DNA of 30,045 nt, taken from contig SFHK01000025.1 of assembly GCA_004556395.1 (NCBI GenBank), forward strand, positions 1 through 30,045, read 5' to 3'. A program made the translations under genes and the position numbers. The stretch is from Clostridiales bacterium. Its GTDB lineage: Bacteria; Bacillota; Clostridia; Christensenellales; Aristaeellaceae. Below the pieces are notes generated by a model that saw only the letters and a list, made by a program, of their open reading frames with translations, ran no database searches and was not told the origin of the DNA. Positions 9,195-18,009 of this stretch are shown here, piece by piece. Position 1 is the first letter of the stretch. Each line of letters opens with the position of its first letter.

Positions 9195-9272
9195 GGAATA
9201 CCCTCCCCAATCCTTTTTCGCAGTCGGTTCCCGGCGCGTATCGGCGGCCCGGAACGTCCCGTCCTGCACCTC

Positions 9273-9301
9273 ATTATAGAAACCTTCCCCAGCCCACACA
9301 A
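9273..9301 (-). promoter_or_regulatory. promoter of the sugar importer operon
   Basis: On the minus strand TTGTGT (9296-9301) and TATAAT (9273-9278) are spaced by 17 bp, giving a leader of about 70 nt before the binding-protein ATG. The weak -35 fits a promoter that needs an activator such as the operon's own AraC protein. I could not identify an operator with confidence. Confidence 0.75.
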
Positions 9302-9420
9302 TCAGTGCTTTTTGTCATTTGTGGAGAAAACTTGTCATTCAGGCCGAAAATCCACAGCAGATTCAGCCAATCTGATCAAGGCGATGGATTTTTCTCAACA
9401 CGTCCTTCTTCGCGGCCACA

Positions 9421-9462
9421 GAAAAAGCGAAGGGAACGCCGCCCTCCGCCTTTTCGTTTTTC
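9421..9462. terminator. candidate bidirectional terminator
   Basis: An arm GAAAAAGCGAAGGG (9421-9434) pairs with the complementary arm at 9449-9462 with one bulged base, and each outer end is a run of five or six A/T pairs. It lies 10 bp beyond the last codon of the YgjV-type gene on the minus strand, where it would act as that gene's terminator. Confidence 0.5.
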
Positions 9463-9471
9463 ACCCACGCT

Positions 9472-9998
9472 TCATTCCTCCGCCCTGTCCAGCGCCTTCC
9501 AGCCGAAGCGGAGGATGGATACGATCATGGAAATCTCCGTGACCAGCTCGTCCATGACGCCCGCCAGCGAGCCGGTCGCCACGTCGTAGACGATCCACAA
9601 CGGGGAATTGATAAACATGCCCGCGACGCGAAGCTTGCGCGGGTTATGGGTATAGCCCGCAACGGTCGTGGCGATTTGGCCGCGACGGGCAGGATGGAGA
9701 TCCAGCCGCCCCACGTGAGCGCCAGCGCCAGCAGCTGCGCCAGACAGATGAGCGCGCACATGGCGCGGCTTTTTCCGAATTTCCATTTCGCGCCCAGACA
9801 GAATGAGCGGAAGATGTTGATGACATAGCTGATTCCGCCCGTCACCGCGCCCAGCAGAAGCAGGTGCGCCGTGTAGAACACATAGGATGCGAACTGCACC
9901 TGAAACAGCCTGCGGTTGCTTTTGCACTGATAGGAGAAAAAGAACAGCAACGTTCCGCAGAGCCCGATCAGCTGAACCAGTATGTATCTGAGCGTCAT
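9472..9998 (-). pseudogene. YgjV-type inner membrane protein, frameshifted
   Basis: Two overlapping minus-strand frames together give one protein of about 176 residues with several membrane segments, like the YgjV family (Imp-YgjV) of unknown function. The first frame runs from MTLRYILVQL at 9998 to WISILPVAAK. The second resumes at once with ATTVAGYTHNPRKLR and ends GWKALDRAEE at 9472. The break lies at a T-run at 9675-9677 (AAA on the coding strand). Adding one base there restores a single frame reading VAAKIATTVAGY. It may be a sequencing error or a real mutation. The start is 18 bp after the threonine-aldolase-like gene, probably the same transcript, with only a weak ribosome site. Confidence 0.8.
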
Positions 9999-10016
9999 AT
10001 TTCCCGTTCCCTTCGA

Positions 10017-11048
10017 TCAGTCGTTCAGCGCTTCGTCGAGCGCGCGCAAATCCTCCTCCGTCGTCGACCAGCTCGTGGCGAAGCGCACAACGGTATGCGC
10101 GTCGTCCTTCTTCTCCCAGAAGCTGAACGCGACCTTCTCGCGCAGCCTTTCCATACGCCCGTTTTCAAGCGCCACAAACTGCTGATTCGTCGGCGATTCG
10201 GTCTCGAATTTAAACCCGTGGGCGATGAAAACTTGCTTCATCCGCTCGGCCATCTCGATTGCGTGCCGGCTGATTTCAAAATACAGGCCGTCCGTAAACA
10301 GCGCGTCAAATTGAACGCCCAGCAGCCGCTCCTTGGCGAGCAGCGCGCCGCGGCGCTTGACGGAGGTCAGGAAGTTCTTCGGCTTGTTCCCCCGCGTGAA
10401 CACAACGGCTTCGCCGCACAGCGCGCCGACCTTCGTACCGCCGATGTAGAACACGTCGCACAGCCGCGCAATATCCGCCATCGTCACGTCCGTTCCCCGG
10501 CTCATCACGCCGTAGCCCAGCCGCGCGCCGTCCAGATACAGCGGCAGCCCCCAGCGGCGGCAGATCTCCGAAATCGCTTCCAGCTCGCCCTTGGAATACA
10601 GCGTGCCGTACTCCGTCGGATGCGTGATGTACACCATGCCCGGGAAGGTCATATGCTCATGATTTCCGTCGGCGTAAAAATCCGACAGATACCGTTCCAG
10701 CGCGTCCGGCACGAGCTTTCCGTCCTTCTGCGCGATTTCCAGCACCTCGTGCCCGGTATACTCGATCGCCCCGGCCTCATGCGTGCTCACGTGCCCGGTG
10801 TGCGCCGCGACCACGCCCTCATAGTCCGCAAGCATGGTGGAAATGACCACCGCGTTCGTCTGCGTGCCGCCCGTGAGAAATTCAACGTCCGCGTCCGGCA
10901 TGCCGATGGCCGTCCGAATCTTTTCCTTCGCGCTTTCGCAATATCGATCCGCGCCGTACCCCGGCAGACATTCAAGATTCGTCTCCGCGAGCCTTTCAAG
11001 CACCTTCGGATGCGCCCCCGCGATATAATCGCTTTCAAAAGAAACCAT
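10017..11048 (-). CDS. threonine-aldolase-like PLP enzyme (beta-eliminating lyase family)
   Basis: A 343-residue cytoplasmic fold-type I PLP enzyme of the low-specificity L-threonine aldolase family (retro-aldol cleavage of threonine or allo-threonine to glycine and acetaldehyde). The PLP lysine is K206 in YIGGTKVGALCG, and the PLP-nitrogen aspartate lies in PLYLDGARLGYG. The glycine-rich FLTGGTQTNA near residue 58 is the phosphate-side segment. The start at 11048 has GGGAGGA upstream. Length fits the family. The active-site His-His pair is represented only by the segment AAHTGHVSTHEAGA. Some members have other beta-hydroxy amino acid substrates, so the exact substrate stays open. Confidence 0.88.
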   Translation of the reverse strand: MVSFESDYIAGAHPKVLERLAETNLECLPGYGADRYCESAKEKIRTAIGMPDADVEFLTGGTQTNAVVISTMLADYEGVVAAHTGHVSTHEAGAIEYTGHEVLEIAQKDGKLVPDALERYLSDFYADGNHEHMTFPGMVYITHPTEYGTLYSKGELEAISEICRRWGLPLYLDGARLGYGVMSRGTDVTMADIARLCDVFYIGGTKVGALCGEAVVFTRGNKPKNFLTSVKRRGALLAKERLLGVQFDALFTDGLYFEISRHAIEMAERMKQVFIAHGFKFETESPTNQQFVALENGRMERLREKVAFSFWEKKDDAHTVVRFATSWSTTEEDLRALDEALND

Positions 11049-11089
11049 CGTTCGTCCTCCCGCCGCCGGTTTTCCTCCGGCATGCCGGA

Positions 11090-11118
11090 ATTATAGCACG
11101 GCAACGTAAAGGCAGCAA
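11090..11118 (-). promoter_or_regulatory. promoter of the threonine-aldolase-like gene
   Basis: TTGCTG (11113-11118) and TATAAT (11090-11095) on the minus strand are 17 bp apart, with the gene's ATG about 40 bp downstream of the -10. The -35 box touches the base of the upstream gene's terminator hairpin. Confidence 0.75.
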
Positions 11119-11156
11119 GCCCGCTCTTCGAAGCCGCAGGACTTCAAAGGGCGGGC
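11119..11156 (-). terminator. hairpin terminator after the BFD-like gene
   Basis: On the minus strand GCCCGCCCTTTGAAG pairs with CTTCGAAGAGCGGGC (about 15 pairs including wobbles) around a short loop. The T-rich tail that should follow is poor (TTGCTGCCTTT), so it may terminate only partly and leave some read-through into the next gene. Confidence 0.5.
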
Positions 11157-11177
11157 AAATTCGTTCAAATCGGCGCG

Positions 11178-11372
11178 TTATCTGTGAATAATCTCGGAAA
11201 TGGCGTTCAGAATCTTATCGTGGCAGCCGCCGCAGCCCGTTGTGCAACTCGTAATCTCCTGCACCTCGCGGAACAGCTCCTCCAGATTCTCCGTCGGCTC
11301 CGCTTTGTGCAGCGCGTCCTCCACGTCAAAATACGAAACCTGCTTACAGTTGCAAATCATGTAATTTTCCAT
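11178..11372 (-). CDS. BFD-like [2Fe-2S]-binding protein
   Basis: A 64-residue protein with the bacterioferritin-associated ferredoxin (BFD-like) pattern: C7-x-C9 near the N-terminus, and C47-x2-C50 after about 37 residues, with an extra Cys at 43. Such domains carry one [2Fe-2S] cluster and act as small electron carriers or regulators of iron release. As a free-standing protein its partner is unknown, and no ferritin or redox enzyme is nearby. The start at 11372 has GAGGAGGG six bases upstream. A TATAAT at 11394-11399 implies a very short leader, which argues against the longer in-frame start at 11435. No convincing -35 box is seen. Confidence 0.85.
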   Translation of the reverse strand: MENYMICNCKQVSYFDVEDALHKAEPTENLEELFREVQEITSCTTGCGGCHDKILNAISEIIHR

Positions 11373-11446
11373 AGTATTCCCTCCTCTTCCGGCATTATAC
11401 ATCCGTACCTCATGTTTATTCTGTTGCATGCGCAACGTTTTTGCCG

Positions 11447-13150
11447 TCAGCCGTTCAGCTTCACATCCAGCCGGTCGAGCTCGCGCGCGACCGCGGAAAC
11501 CGCCTTCTCCAACGTTCCCTCGGCAAAGGGATTTTCCAGATTGCCGATCTTCAGAAGCTCAAAGTATCCGCGGCTTCCGCCGGCGCGGCACAGGCGCAGA
11601 TAATCGGCCCACGCGGCGGGCTGGTCGTCCAGCATGCGCAGATAGAACTGGAACGCGCAGATCTGCGCCAGCGCATACTCAATATAATAGAACGGATACA
11701 GGAAGATATGCTGCTTCTGCATCCAGAAACCGCCGCCCTCGAGGAACTCGTTGCCGTCGTAGTCGCGCCACGGCATGTATTCCCTTTCCAGCTCGCGCCA
11801 CACCGCGCGGCGCTCCATGGCCGTCATCGACGGATTGTCGTACACCCGGTGCTGAAGCTCGTCCACGCAGCACATGTACGGAATCACGTTGACCGCGCCC
11901 CACAGGTGATCGTAGAAATACATGTCCGTCTTTTCGCCGAAGAACAGGTGCATCCACGGATAGGTAAAGTGCTCCATCGCCATGGAATGAATCTCGTTGA
12001 TCTCGCTGGTGGAATGCGCCAGCTCCGGCAGCGGCATGAGCCGCCCGGCCGTGTAGCCCTCAAACGCGTGCCCGGCCTCGTGCGTCAGAACGCCCATATC
12101 CGCCGCGGTGCCATTGAAATTCGAGAAGATAAACGGCGCCTTGAAGCTGGGCAGCGACGTGCAGTAGCCGCCGGGGCGCTTGCCCGGCTTGGTCTCGAGA
12201 TCGAACAGGTCGTACTTCATCATGAACGCAAAGAACTCGCCCGTCTCCGGAGAAAGCTCCCGGTACATCTGAAGCGCCTTGTTCAGCAGCTCGTCCTTCA
12301 TGCCCTCCGGATCGGCGTTTCCCTGCGGGAACACCAGCGACTCGTCGTACCAGTGCAGCTTGTCCACGCCCAGACGCCGGCGCTGACGCTCAAACTCGCG
12401 GGCGCACAGCGGCGTGATCACCTTTTTCACCTGCTCGCGGAACACCTTCACGTCCGCGGCGGTGTAGTCAAACCGGCGGCGCTGCAGATACGCCATCTGC
12501 GTATAGCTTTCAAAGCCCAGCGTGCGCGCCATTTCGGTGCGCAGCCGCACCATTTCATCGTAAATTCCGTCCAGCTCCGGCGCAATGCGGGCGTACAGGC
12601 CGCTCCATGCCGCAAACGCTTCCCGGCGCGTCTCGCGGTCGGGCGACTGCATCGCCTTCAGAAGGCCGTAGAAGTTCACCCTTTCGCCGCGGAACTCCGT
12701 AACCGCCGTGGCGGAGCAGCGCGAATAGCGCCGCGTGAGGTCGGCCTCCTTCACCTGCATGGGAACCAGCCGCTCGTCGGCAAAGCGCTGGCTGTTCTTC
12801 ATGTTCTGAATCAGAATCGAGCCGAACTCGCGCTCGAAGTCCTTCACAAACGGCGACGCCAGCAGCGCCGCGTCCGCCTGCCGCTCAATCAGCATCAAGG
12901 ACGGCAGCTCGGCGTGGAAGTAGCGCATCTCGCCGTCGTAAAACGCGTCGGTCGTGTCCACGGTATTGCGAATGCTGGCGACGCTGCGCATCGTCATAAT
13001 CTCCATGCTCTTCGCCGAATGCGCCAGCCATTCCGCCTTCAGCTCTTCCCAGCTCTTCGCGTTTTTCACCTTTTCCACATGAGCCAAAAGCTCTTCCCGG
13101 TACGCCGCCAGATCGGGACGCACGTACTGAATCTCCGAAAACCTCTGCAT
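11447..13150 (-). CDS. M3-family oligoendopeptidase (PepF type)
   Basis: A 567-residue zinc metallopeptidase of family M3B, which cleaves oligopeptides in the cytoplasm. The HExxH motif is HEAGH, with zinc ligands H357 and H361 and the catalytic E358. The third ligand region follows about 26 residues later in ELAHSTSEINEIHSMAMEH. Upstream come the all-helical N-terminal cap and the glycine-rich GGYCTSLPSF segment, also family features. The length is normal for the TIGR02289-type subgroup. The start is supported by AAGGAGGAAGCGT directly before the ATG. It has its own promoter, so it is probably a single-gene unit. No signal peptide is seen. Confidence 0.93.
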   Translation of the reverse strand: MQRFSEIQYVRPDLAAYREELLAHVEKVKNAKSWEELKAEWLAHSAKSMEIMTMRSVASIRNTVDTTDAFYDGEMRYFHAELPSLMLIERQADAALLASPFVKDFEREFGSILIQNMKNSQRFADERLVPMQVKEADLTRRYSRCSATAVTEFRGERVNFYGLLKAMQSPDRETRREAFAAWSGLYARIAPELDGIYDEMVRLRTEMARTLGFESYTQMAYLQRRRFDYTAADVKVFREQVKKVITPLCAREFERQRRRLGVDKLHWYDESLVFPQGNADPEGMKDELLNKALQMYRELSPETGEFFAFMMKYDLFDLETKPGKRPGGYCTSLPSFKAPFIFSNFNGTAADMGVLTHEAGHAFEGYTAGRLMPLPELAHSTSEINEIHSMAMEHFTYPWMHLFFGEKTDMYFYDHLWGAVNVIPYMCCVDELQHRVYDNPSMTAMERRAVWRELEREYMPWRDYDGNEFLEGGGFWMQKQHIFLYPFYYIEYALAQICAFQFYLRMLDDQPAAWADYLRLCRAGGSRGYFELLKIGNLENPFAEGTLEKAVSAVARELDRLDVKLNG

Positions 13151-13179
13151 ACGCTTCCTCCTTACCGTAATCTGCCCTC

Positions 13180-13208
13180 ATTATACCGAAAACCGCCCCG
13201 CCCGGCAA
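13180..13208 (-). promoter_or_regulatory. promoter of the oligoendopeptidase gene
   Basis: TTGCCG (13203-13208) and TATAAT (13180-13185) on the minus strand have a 17-bp spacer, about 30 bp before the start codon. Confidence 0.8.
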
Positions 13209-13219
13209 CCGTTTTTCGC

Positions 13220-13264
13220 AAAAAAAAGACGGCTCAGGTCTTTCAACTCAAACCGTCTTTTTCA
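13220..13264 (-). terminator. rho-independent terminator of the comEC-holA transcript
   Basis: On the minus strand AAAAGACGG pairs with CCGTCTTTT, followed by an uninterrupted run of T's (A-run at 13220-13227 on the plus strand). It begins about 10 bp after the stop codon of the small secreted protein gene and closes the minus-strand unit that starts at 17902. Confidence 0.85.
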
Positions 13265-13273
13265 ATTCTGTGA

Positions 13274-13759
13274 TTACCAGTCTCCGTACACCGTGAAGCT
13301 GGGCGTATAGGGAAGGTTCCAATACACCTCATCGGCCACGTCATAGCTGGCCTCCACGTCGCCCCAGCGCATGAAGTCAATGCCGCTGAAGGCGCTTCCG
13401 GACAGCGTGAACACCAGCGCGCCCACCGCTTCGTCCTCCGGCGCCTCGAAGGGTACCGCAATCTGCCACGTGCTGCCGTCGAACCACGCGACGGACACGT
13501 CCGTCTGCACGCTGCCGCGATGAATTTCGCTGCAATTCCGGTCGATGTACCGCTTCAGCGTGGCGGCCTGCATCTGATCCTCCATGCCCAGCCGCTTCAG
13601 CGCCATTTCATATTCTCCGTAGGAAATCAGGCTTACGGCCTCCTTGGCCTGCCGATACGCATCCTCCGACGGTTCCGCCATTGCCGGCACCATCAGCGCC
13701 AGCATCAGGCATACGCCCACGATGGCCGCCATAAGCCGCCGCGTCCCGTTCATCCTCAC
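13274..13759 (-). CDS. small secreted protein of unknown function
   Basis: A 159-161 residue protein with a clear signal peptide: a basic start, a hydrophobic core (MAAIVGVCLMLALMVP) and AMA before the predicted cleavage at EPSEDAY. The mature part is acidic. It begins with a helical stretch (AYRQAKEAVSLISYGEYEMALKRLG) and continues with a probable beta domain rich in Trp and Asp, ending YTPSFTVYGDW. I do not recognise a family. The first possible start is GTG at 13759, preceded by AGAGGTGA. An ATG two codons later at 13753 is equally possible. It follows holA by 75 bp with no terminator between, so it is probably the last gene of that transcript. Confidence 0.75.
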   Translation of the reverse strand: MRMNGTRRLMAAIVGVCLMLALMVPAMAEPSEDAYRQAKEAVSLISYGEYEMALKRLGMEDQMQAATLKRYIDRNCSEIHRGSVQTDVSVAWFDGSTWQIAVPFEAPEDEAVGALVFTLSGSAFSGIDFMRWGDVEASYDVADEVYWNLPYTPSFTVYGDW

Positions 13760-13834
13760 TGCGCATCACCTCTGATTACTCTCTTATGTAAAGCTTTGAC
13801 GGAGCGTCCCCCGTTTTGGTTTCATTTTCTTCTG

Positions 13835-14884
13835 TTAAGTTTTCTGTTTTTCTTCTAAGATTGCCCGCATCGCCGCGTCCAGCGCTTCCTCGTCGCGCAT
13901 CCGGCCGCTTTTCACGGCATAATCGAGGGAAACGCATTTCTCGTACAGCGCCAGACAGCGCGCCGAGGGAATCCGGCCGCAGCGGTTGAACGCGTTCCGC
14001 ACGGCGAACGGCCGCTCGCGAATCGTCGCCTGAATCTGCGGAAGCGTCATGCGCTTGTCGCGCTGAATCGCCACGTGCGCAATCAGCCGCATCTGCCAGA
14101 TGAGCGTCGCCAGAATCTGCACGCGGTTCTCCCCCGCATCCGTCATCGCGCCCAGCACGTTGTATGCCTCGCGCGCCCGTCCCTCCATCATCGCGTCGAT
14201 CATCAGGAACACGCCCGCCTCGGTAGAGGGCGTGACGATGGCGCGCACGTCGCCCGCCGTCACCACCTCGGCGTCGCCGACGTAATTCGCCAGCTTCTGA
14301 ACCTCGCCCAGCAGCCGGTTTAAATCGCGCCCGGCCAGAAAGATCAGCTGCGACACCGCGTCCTTCTCGACCTTCTTGCCCTGCTCGCGGAACGCCTTGC
14401 CCAGACGCCTGCCCAGCTCCTCGTCGTCCAGCAGCGGAAACTCCGTCACCTGCGCGTATTCGTACAGCGCCTTTGTTACCTTTGTCGCACGGTTCGGCTC
14501 CGCCCCTCCCGCGTAAAACACGAGCACACAGCTCTGCGGCGCGTTCGGGAGCCATTTTTCCAGCTTGTCGGCCTCCTGATCGCCGCCCTTGAACAGCGGC
14601 GGCCAGTCCTTCACCAGCACAAAGCGCTGGTCGCACATCACCGGCAGCGTCTCCGCGCTTTCGATAATCGCCGTCGCGTCCACGTTTTCGAGCACATCCT
14701 CGTTCAACAGCTCCAGCCCCGGCGGCAGAAGCGCCGCGCGAAGCTGATCCACGGCGCTCTTTTTCACGAACTCCTCCGGCCCATAAAACAGATACACGCC
14801 CGCGGCCTTGCCCGCCCGAATGTCCTTAAACAGCTGGCTCCACCCCAATGGACGCTTCGGAGCCAATCCTTCCTTTTTTGCCAT
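13835..14884 (-). CDS. holA: DNA polymerase III subunit delta
   Basis: A 349-residue clamp-loader subunit. Delta opens the beta sliding clamp within the DnaX complex during replication. The N-terminal AAA+-like domain shows the characteristic GVYLFYGPEEFVKK near residue 30, and the C-terminal collar region includes RDLNRLLGEVQKLANY. Length matches the family. It starts 2 bp after the comEC stop (14887 to 14884), and comEC next to holA is a common Bacillota arrangement. In many of those genomes rpsT follows; here a secreted-protein gene takes that place. Confidence 0.93.
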   Translation of the reverse strand: MAKKEGLAPKRPLGWSQLFKDIRAGKAAGVYLFYGPEEFVKKSAVDQLRAALLPPGLELLNEDVLENVDATAIIESAETLPVMCDQRFVLVKDWPPLFKGGDQEADKLEKWLPNAPQSCVLVFYAGGAEPNRATKVTKALYEYAQVTEFPLLDDEELGRRLGKAFREQGKKVEKDAVSQLIFLAGRDLNRLLGEVQKLANYVGDAEVVTAGDVRAIVTPSTEAGVFLMIDAMMEGRAREAYNVLGAMTDAGENRVQILATLIWQMRLIAHVAIQRDKRMTLPQIQATIRERPFAVRNAFNRCGRIPSARCLALYEKCVSLDYAVKSGRMRDEEALDAAMRAILEEKQKT

Positions 14885-14886
14885 TT

Positions 14887-17235
14887 CTATCCCTCCGGCA
14901 CGCGCATGGTTTCATACGCGACGCGCCCGTCCGGTTCCAGCGTCACCGTGACCGCGCCATGCAGATCCGTTCTCAATACCTCCGCGCCGACCGCCGCCAG
15001 CCGGTCGAGCACCTCCTGCGTCGGATGCCCGAACAGATTCCCGTCCACGGAAATCACCGCCAGCCTTGGGCGCACGATCGAAAGCAGCTCCGCCGTCGTC
15101 GCGTAGCGGCTGCCGTGATGCGCCACTTTCAGCACCTCGGCCTCCTCCGCCGCGAGACGGTCAACGGTGTTGGGAATGTCGCCAGTCAGAAGCGCGTTCG
15201 CCTCTCCGTAGCATAGCCGCAGCACCAGCGAGCCCTCGTTGTCCTCCGCCGGTACGAAATCCTCCGGCGGCCACAGCACCTCGACCACGATGTCCTTCGC
15301 CAGCTCCACCCGGTCGCCCGCGCACAGGCTCACCACCCGCCGCCCGGCCAGCGCCGCTTCCGCCGCCGCGCCGACCTCCATCCGCTCCCAGCATTCCGGC
15401 ACATAAACCTTCGCGCCGCGATAGCGCTTCAGCACGGACGCAAGCCCGCCCGAATGATCGGTATCCGGATGCGAAACGAACACGGCGCGCAGATCGGCGC
15501 GCGAAGCTGTCAGATAATCGGCCAGAACGCCGTTGTCGCGCCCGCAGTCCACGGCATACGCCGTTCCCCGCGCGTCGATCACCGCCGCGTCGCCGTAGCC
15601 AACGTCCAGAAACGTAACCGTCAGCCCGTCGTTCCGAGCCGTCGGCCACAGGAGCACCGCGGCGGCCAGAAGCGCGAGCAGCGAAAGCGCCCACCGGCGC
15701 GCCTTCCCGCTCCCGGTCAGGTACGGCGAAGCGATTCCGACCAGCGCAAAGAACGCAATCCCCGCCCAGAGCGGCCACGCCCTTGCCGTCACGCTGGAAA
15801 ACGGCAGTGCCGCCGTCTTTGCCGCCAGCAGGCGAATCCACGCCCAGCAGACGCGCGCCGGCGCGGCGAGAATCCGCGCCAGCGGAAGCGACAATCCTGA
15901 CACCGCTACCGCGCCTGCGCCCAGATACACGCTCAGCAAGCCGAACGGCACCGCGAGCAGGTTCACCGGAATCGACAGCAGTGGAAGCGAAAAGAACGCG
16001 GACGACACCAGCGGCACGCTTGCCAGCTGAATCGCCGCCGACGCGGAAATCGCGTCCGCCACCCACTTCCGTATGCGCCCCTCGCCGTCCCGCGCGCCAA
16101 AAAGCGCGCGCATCGCGCCCGTCAGGCAGACGAGCCCGAACACGGCCGTATACGACAGCGTGAAGCCCGTGTCCCGCACGAGCAGCGAATTGAACGACAG
16201 CTGCACGACGAACGCCGCCGCAAGCCGCGTCAGCAGATCACCGGGGTACCCTGCCTCCCGCGCCGCGGCCGCGAACGCGTACATCAGCACGGCGCGGACG
16301 ATCGACGCGCTCATTCCCGCCATCACCGCGTAGCCGGTCAGCAGCACAAGCGTAATCGCGCTCACCGCCCTGCGCGGCAGGCACAAAAGGCGCAGAAGCG
16401 CGTCGAGCATCAGCGCGATGCAGCCCACGTGCAGTCCGGACAGCGCGATCAGATGCGCAATGCCCGTCGTGCGGAAATCGTCATACGTCTCCTCGGTCAC
16501 CAGCGCGCGGTCGCCCAGCAGCAGCGCCCGCATCACATCGGCCTGATCCCCGAACAGCGCGTCCACGCGCGCCGCCAGACGCGCGCGCAGGCGATAAATC
16601 GCGCTCACGATTCCCTGTCCCTCGGACAAAACCGCCGTCTTTACCGGCGTAGAGGAACCCGTCATCGAAACGCCGCCGCGCCACAGGTACGCCCGAAAAT
16701 CGAACCCGCCGGGATTGTTCTGCCCGTCGGGCACCTTGACGTTCACGCCCGACGCGCGAATCCGTTGGCCGTAGGCAAACCTGTTTAGCGCGTCCGTTCC
16801 GTACACATACAGCCTCAGGCGACCCTCGAGCGGCGCACCATTCAGCGTCACGTCGGACAGCGTCAGCACCACGCGCACCTTGACCGCCTGCACGGACGGA
16901 ACGGCGGCTACCGTACCCTCCACCTCATATTTTCCCGGTTCCAGATTCTGCGGAAGCCGCCCGCGCAGTCCGGCGTATCCGGCAAAGCCGCACAGAATCG
17001 CCGCCAACAGTACGCAAAACGCGCGCCTTCCATGCGCGCGCAGACAAAACACACCCCAGATTCCCAGAAGCAGCGCCCCGAGCGCAAGCCATACGACGCC
17101 CGAGACCCGCGCATACTGCGCCAGCACGCAGCCCGCGCCCGCCGCCAGCGCTGCGCAGACCAGTGCGCGCCGCGAAGCGAACCGCGCGACGCGCCTATAC
17201 GCGCAACCGCAAGCCCGCTTCAGCCAGCCGTACAT
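14887..17235 (-). CDS. comEC: ComEC/Rec2 DNA-uptake channel protein
   Basis: A 782-residue membrane protein that carries single-stranded DNA across the membrane during transformation. Order: an N-terminal DUF4131-type region with membrane helices and an OB-like part (residues about 25-180); the central Competence domain with many helices and the signature IAHLIALSGLHVG; and a C-terminal metallo-beta-lactamase-like domain starting near 545 with VTFLDVGYGDAAVI, SHPDTDHSGG and VAHHGSRY. All three parts are present, so it looks intact. The start at 17235 (MYGWLKRACG) is chosen for length. It has no clear ribosome site and overlaps the preceding gene by 41 bp, which suggests translational coupling. 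No pilus genes are in the window, so transformation ability is not shown. Confidence 0.92.
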   Translation of the reverse strand: MYGWLKRACGCAYRRVARFASRRALVCAALAAGAGCVLAQYARVSGVVWLALGALLLGIWGVFCLRAHGRRAFCVLLAAILCGFAGYAGLRGRLPQNLEPGKYEVEGTVAAVPSVQAVKVRVVLTLSDVTLNGAPLEGRLRLYVYGTDALNRFAYGQRIRASGVNVKVPDGQNNPGGFDFRAYLWRGGVSMTGSSTPVKTAVLSEGQGIVSAIYRLRARLAARVDALFGDQADVMRALLLGDRALVTEETYDDFRTTGIAHLIALSGLHVGCIALMLDALLRLLCLPRRAVSAITLVLLTGYAVMAGMSASIVRAVLMYAFAAAAREAGYPGDLLTRLAAAFVVQLSFNSLLVRDTGFTLSYTAVFGLVCLTGAMRALFGARDGEGRIRKWVADAISASAAIQLASVPLVSSAFFSLPLLSIPVNLLAVPFGLLSVYLGAGAVAVSGLSLPLARILAAPARVCWAWIRLLAAKTAALPFSSVTARAWPLWAGIAFFALVGIASPYLTGSGKARRWALSLLALLAAAVLLWPTARNDGLTVTFLDVGYGDAAVIDARGTAYAVDCGRDNGVLADYLTASRADLRAVFVSHPDTDHSGGLASVLKRYRGAKVYVPECWERMEVGAAAEAALAGRRVVSLCAGDRVELAKDIVVEVLWPPEDFVPAEDNEGSLVLRLCYGEANALLTGDIPNTVDRLAAEEAEVLKVAHHGSRYATTAELLSIVRPRLAVISVDGNLFGHPTQEVLDRLAAVGAEVLRTDLHGAVTVTLEPDGRVAYETMRVPEG

Positions 17236-17902
17236 CGGGGAAAACCGGGCGCGCCTCGTCGAGCAGCGCCTCCGCGTCGTATCTTGGCGACAGATGCGTG
17301 AGCACCAGCGCGCCCACGCGCGCTTCTTTTGCCAGCTCCGCACACAGGCGCGGATTCAGATGCGGCTTTTCGTCCGTCCAATCCGCTTCGGAAAGCCCCG
17401 CGTCCGCGAGCAGCAGCGCCGCGCCGTCGGCAAACAGCGAGAGCGCCGGGCAAAGATTCGTGTCGCCGGTATAAACCATCGTCGTGCCGTCGCAGGAAAT
17501 GCGGACGGCATACGTCTCCACCGGATGATTGACCGGCAGAAATTCCAGCTTCATTTTGCCCACCGCCGCGTCCCGCATCGGGTACAGGTCAAGCCGGCCG
17601 CCCAGAAGCGAACGCTGACGCGCGGGCGTGGCGGGACAAAACACCTTCAGCGGCGCTTCCCGCTCGAAATCCAGCTGATATTGCATCGGCAGGATGTCGG
17701 ACATATGGTCATAGTGCAGGTGGGAAAGCACGACGGCCGACAAATCCGAAACCGGGCACAGCTCCGCCAGACGCGCCAGAACGCCGCTTCCGCAATCGAG
17801 CAGCAGCTTCGTTTCCCCGCTGTCCGACGACAGCAGATACCCGGAGCACGCCCCGCCCGCCGACGGATAGGGCCCGTTCGCGCCCAGCACCGTGAGAATC
17901 AT
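17195..17902 (-). CDS. MBL-fold hydrolase, RNase Z-like
   Basis: A 235-residue metallo-beta-lactamase-fold protein. The metal motif is HLHYDH (H61, H63, D65, H66). Further ligand positions are seen in NHPVETYAVRI, the TGDTN segment, and LTHLSPRYD near the C-terminus. This pattern fits the RNase Z/ElaC-like branch used for nucleic-acid phosphodiesters, but a tRNA-exosite arm is not evident, so the substrate is open. I choose 17902 because GGTGGGAG lies four bases upstream. A GTG at 17923 in frame lacks a ribosome site. It is the first gene of the unit leading into comEC and holA. Confidence 0.85.
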   Translation of the reverse strand: MILTVLGANGPYPSAGGACSGYLLSSDSGETKLLLDCGSGVLARLAELCPVSDLSAVVLSHLHYDHMSDILPMQYQLDFEREAPLKVFCPATPARQRSLLGGRLDLYPMRDAAVGKMKLEFLPVNHPVETYAVRISCDGTTMVYTGDTNLCPALSLFADGAALLLADAGLSEADWTDEKPHLNPRLCAELAKEARVGALVLTHLSPRYDAEALLDEARPVFPDVRLAEAGLRLRV

Positions 17903-18009
17903 CCTTCTCCCACCTTTCTTCACAGTAAAACGCAGGCTCTTCTAACGGTTCATCCAAGCGAAAACCGCTTCGCTCTGATCCGTCTACCGCGCATTCGATC
18001 GTCGCGTCG

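Noticed and set aside
7665..9542. 625-residue plus-strand frame opposite the binding-protein gene
   Set aside because: The minus-strand frame has a signal peptide, family motifs, ribosome site and promoter. The plus frame has His/Arg/Val-rich noise typical of antisense GC-rich DNA.
11424..11442. Small hairpin GTTGC-ATGC-GCAAC followed by T's on the plus strand, near the oligoendopeptidase stop
   Set aside because: The T-run is on the wrong strand for the minus-strand gene and no plus-strand gene ends there.
11441..13273. 610-residue plus-strand frame opposite the oligoendopeptidase
   Set aside because: Antisense shadow of a gene with an intact HEAGH motif and a good promoter.
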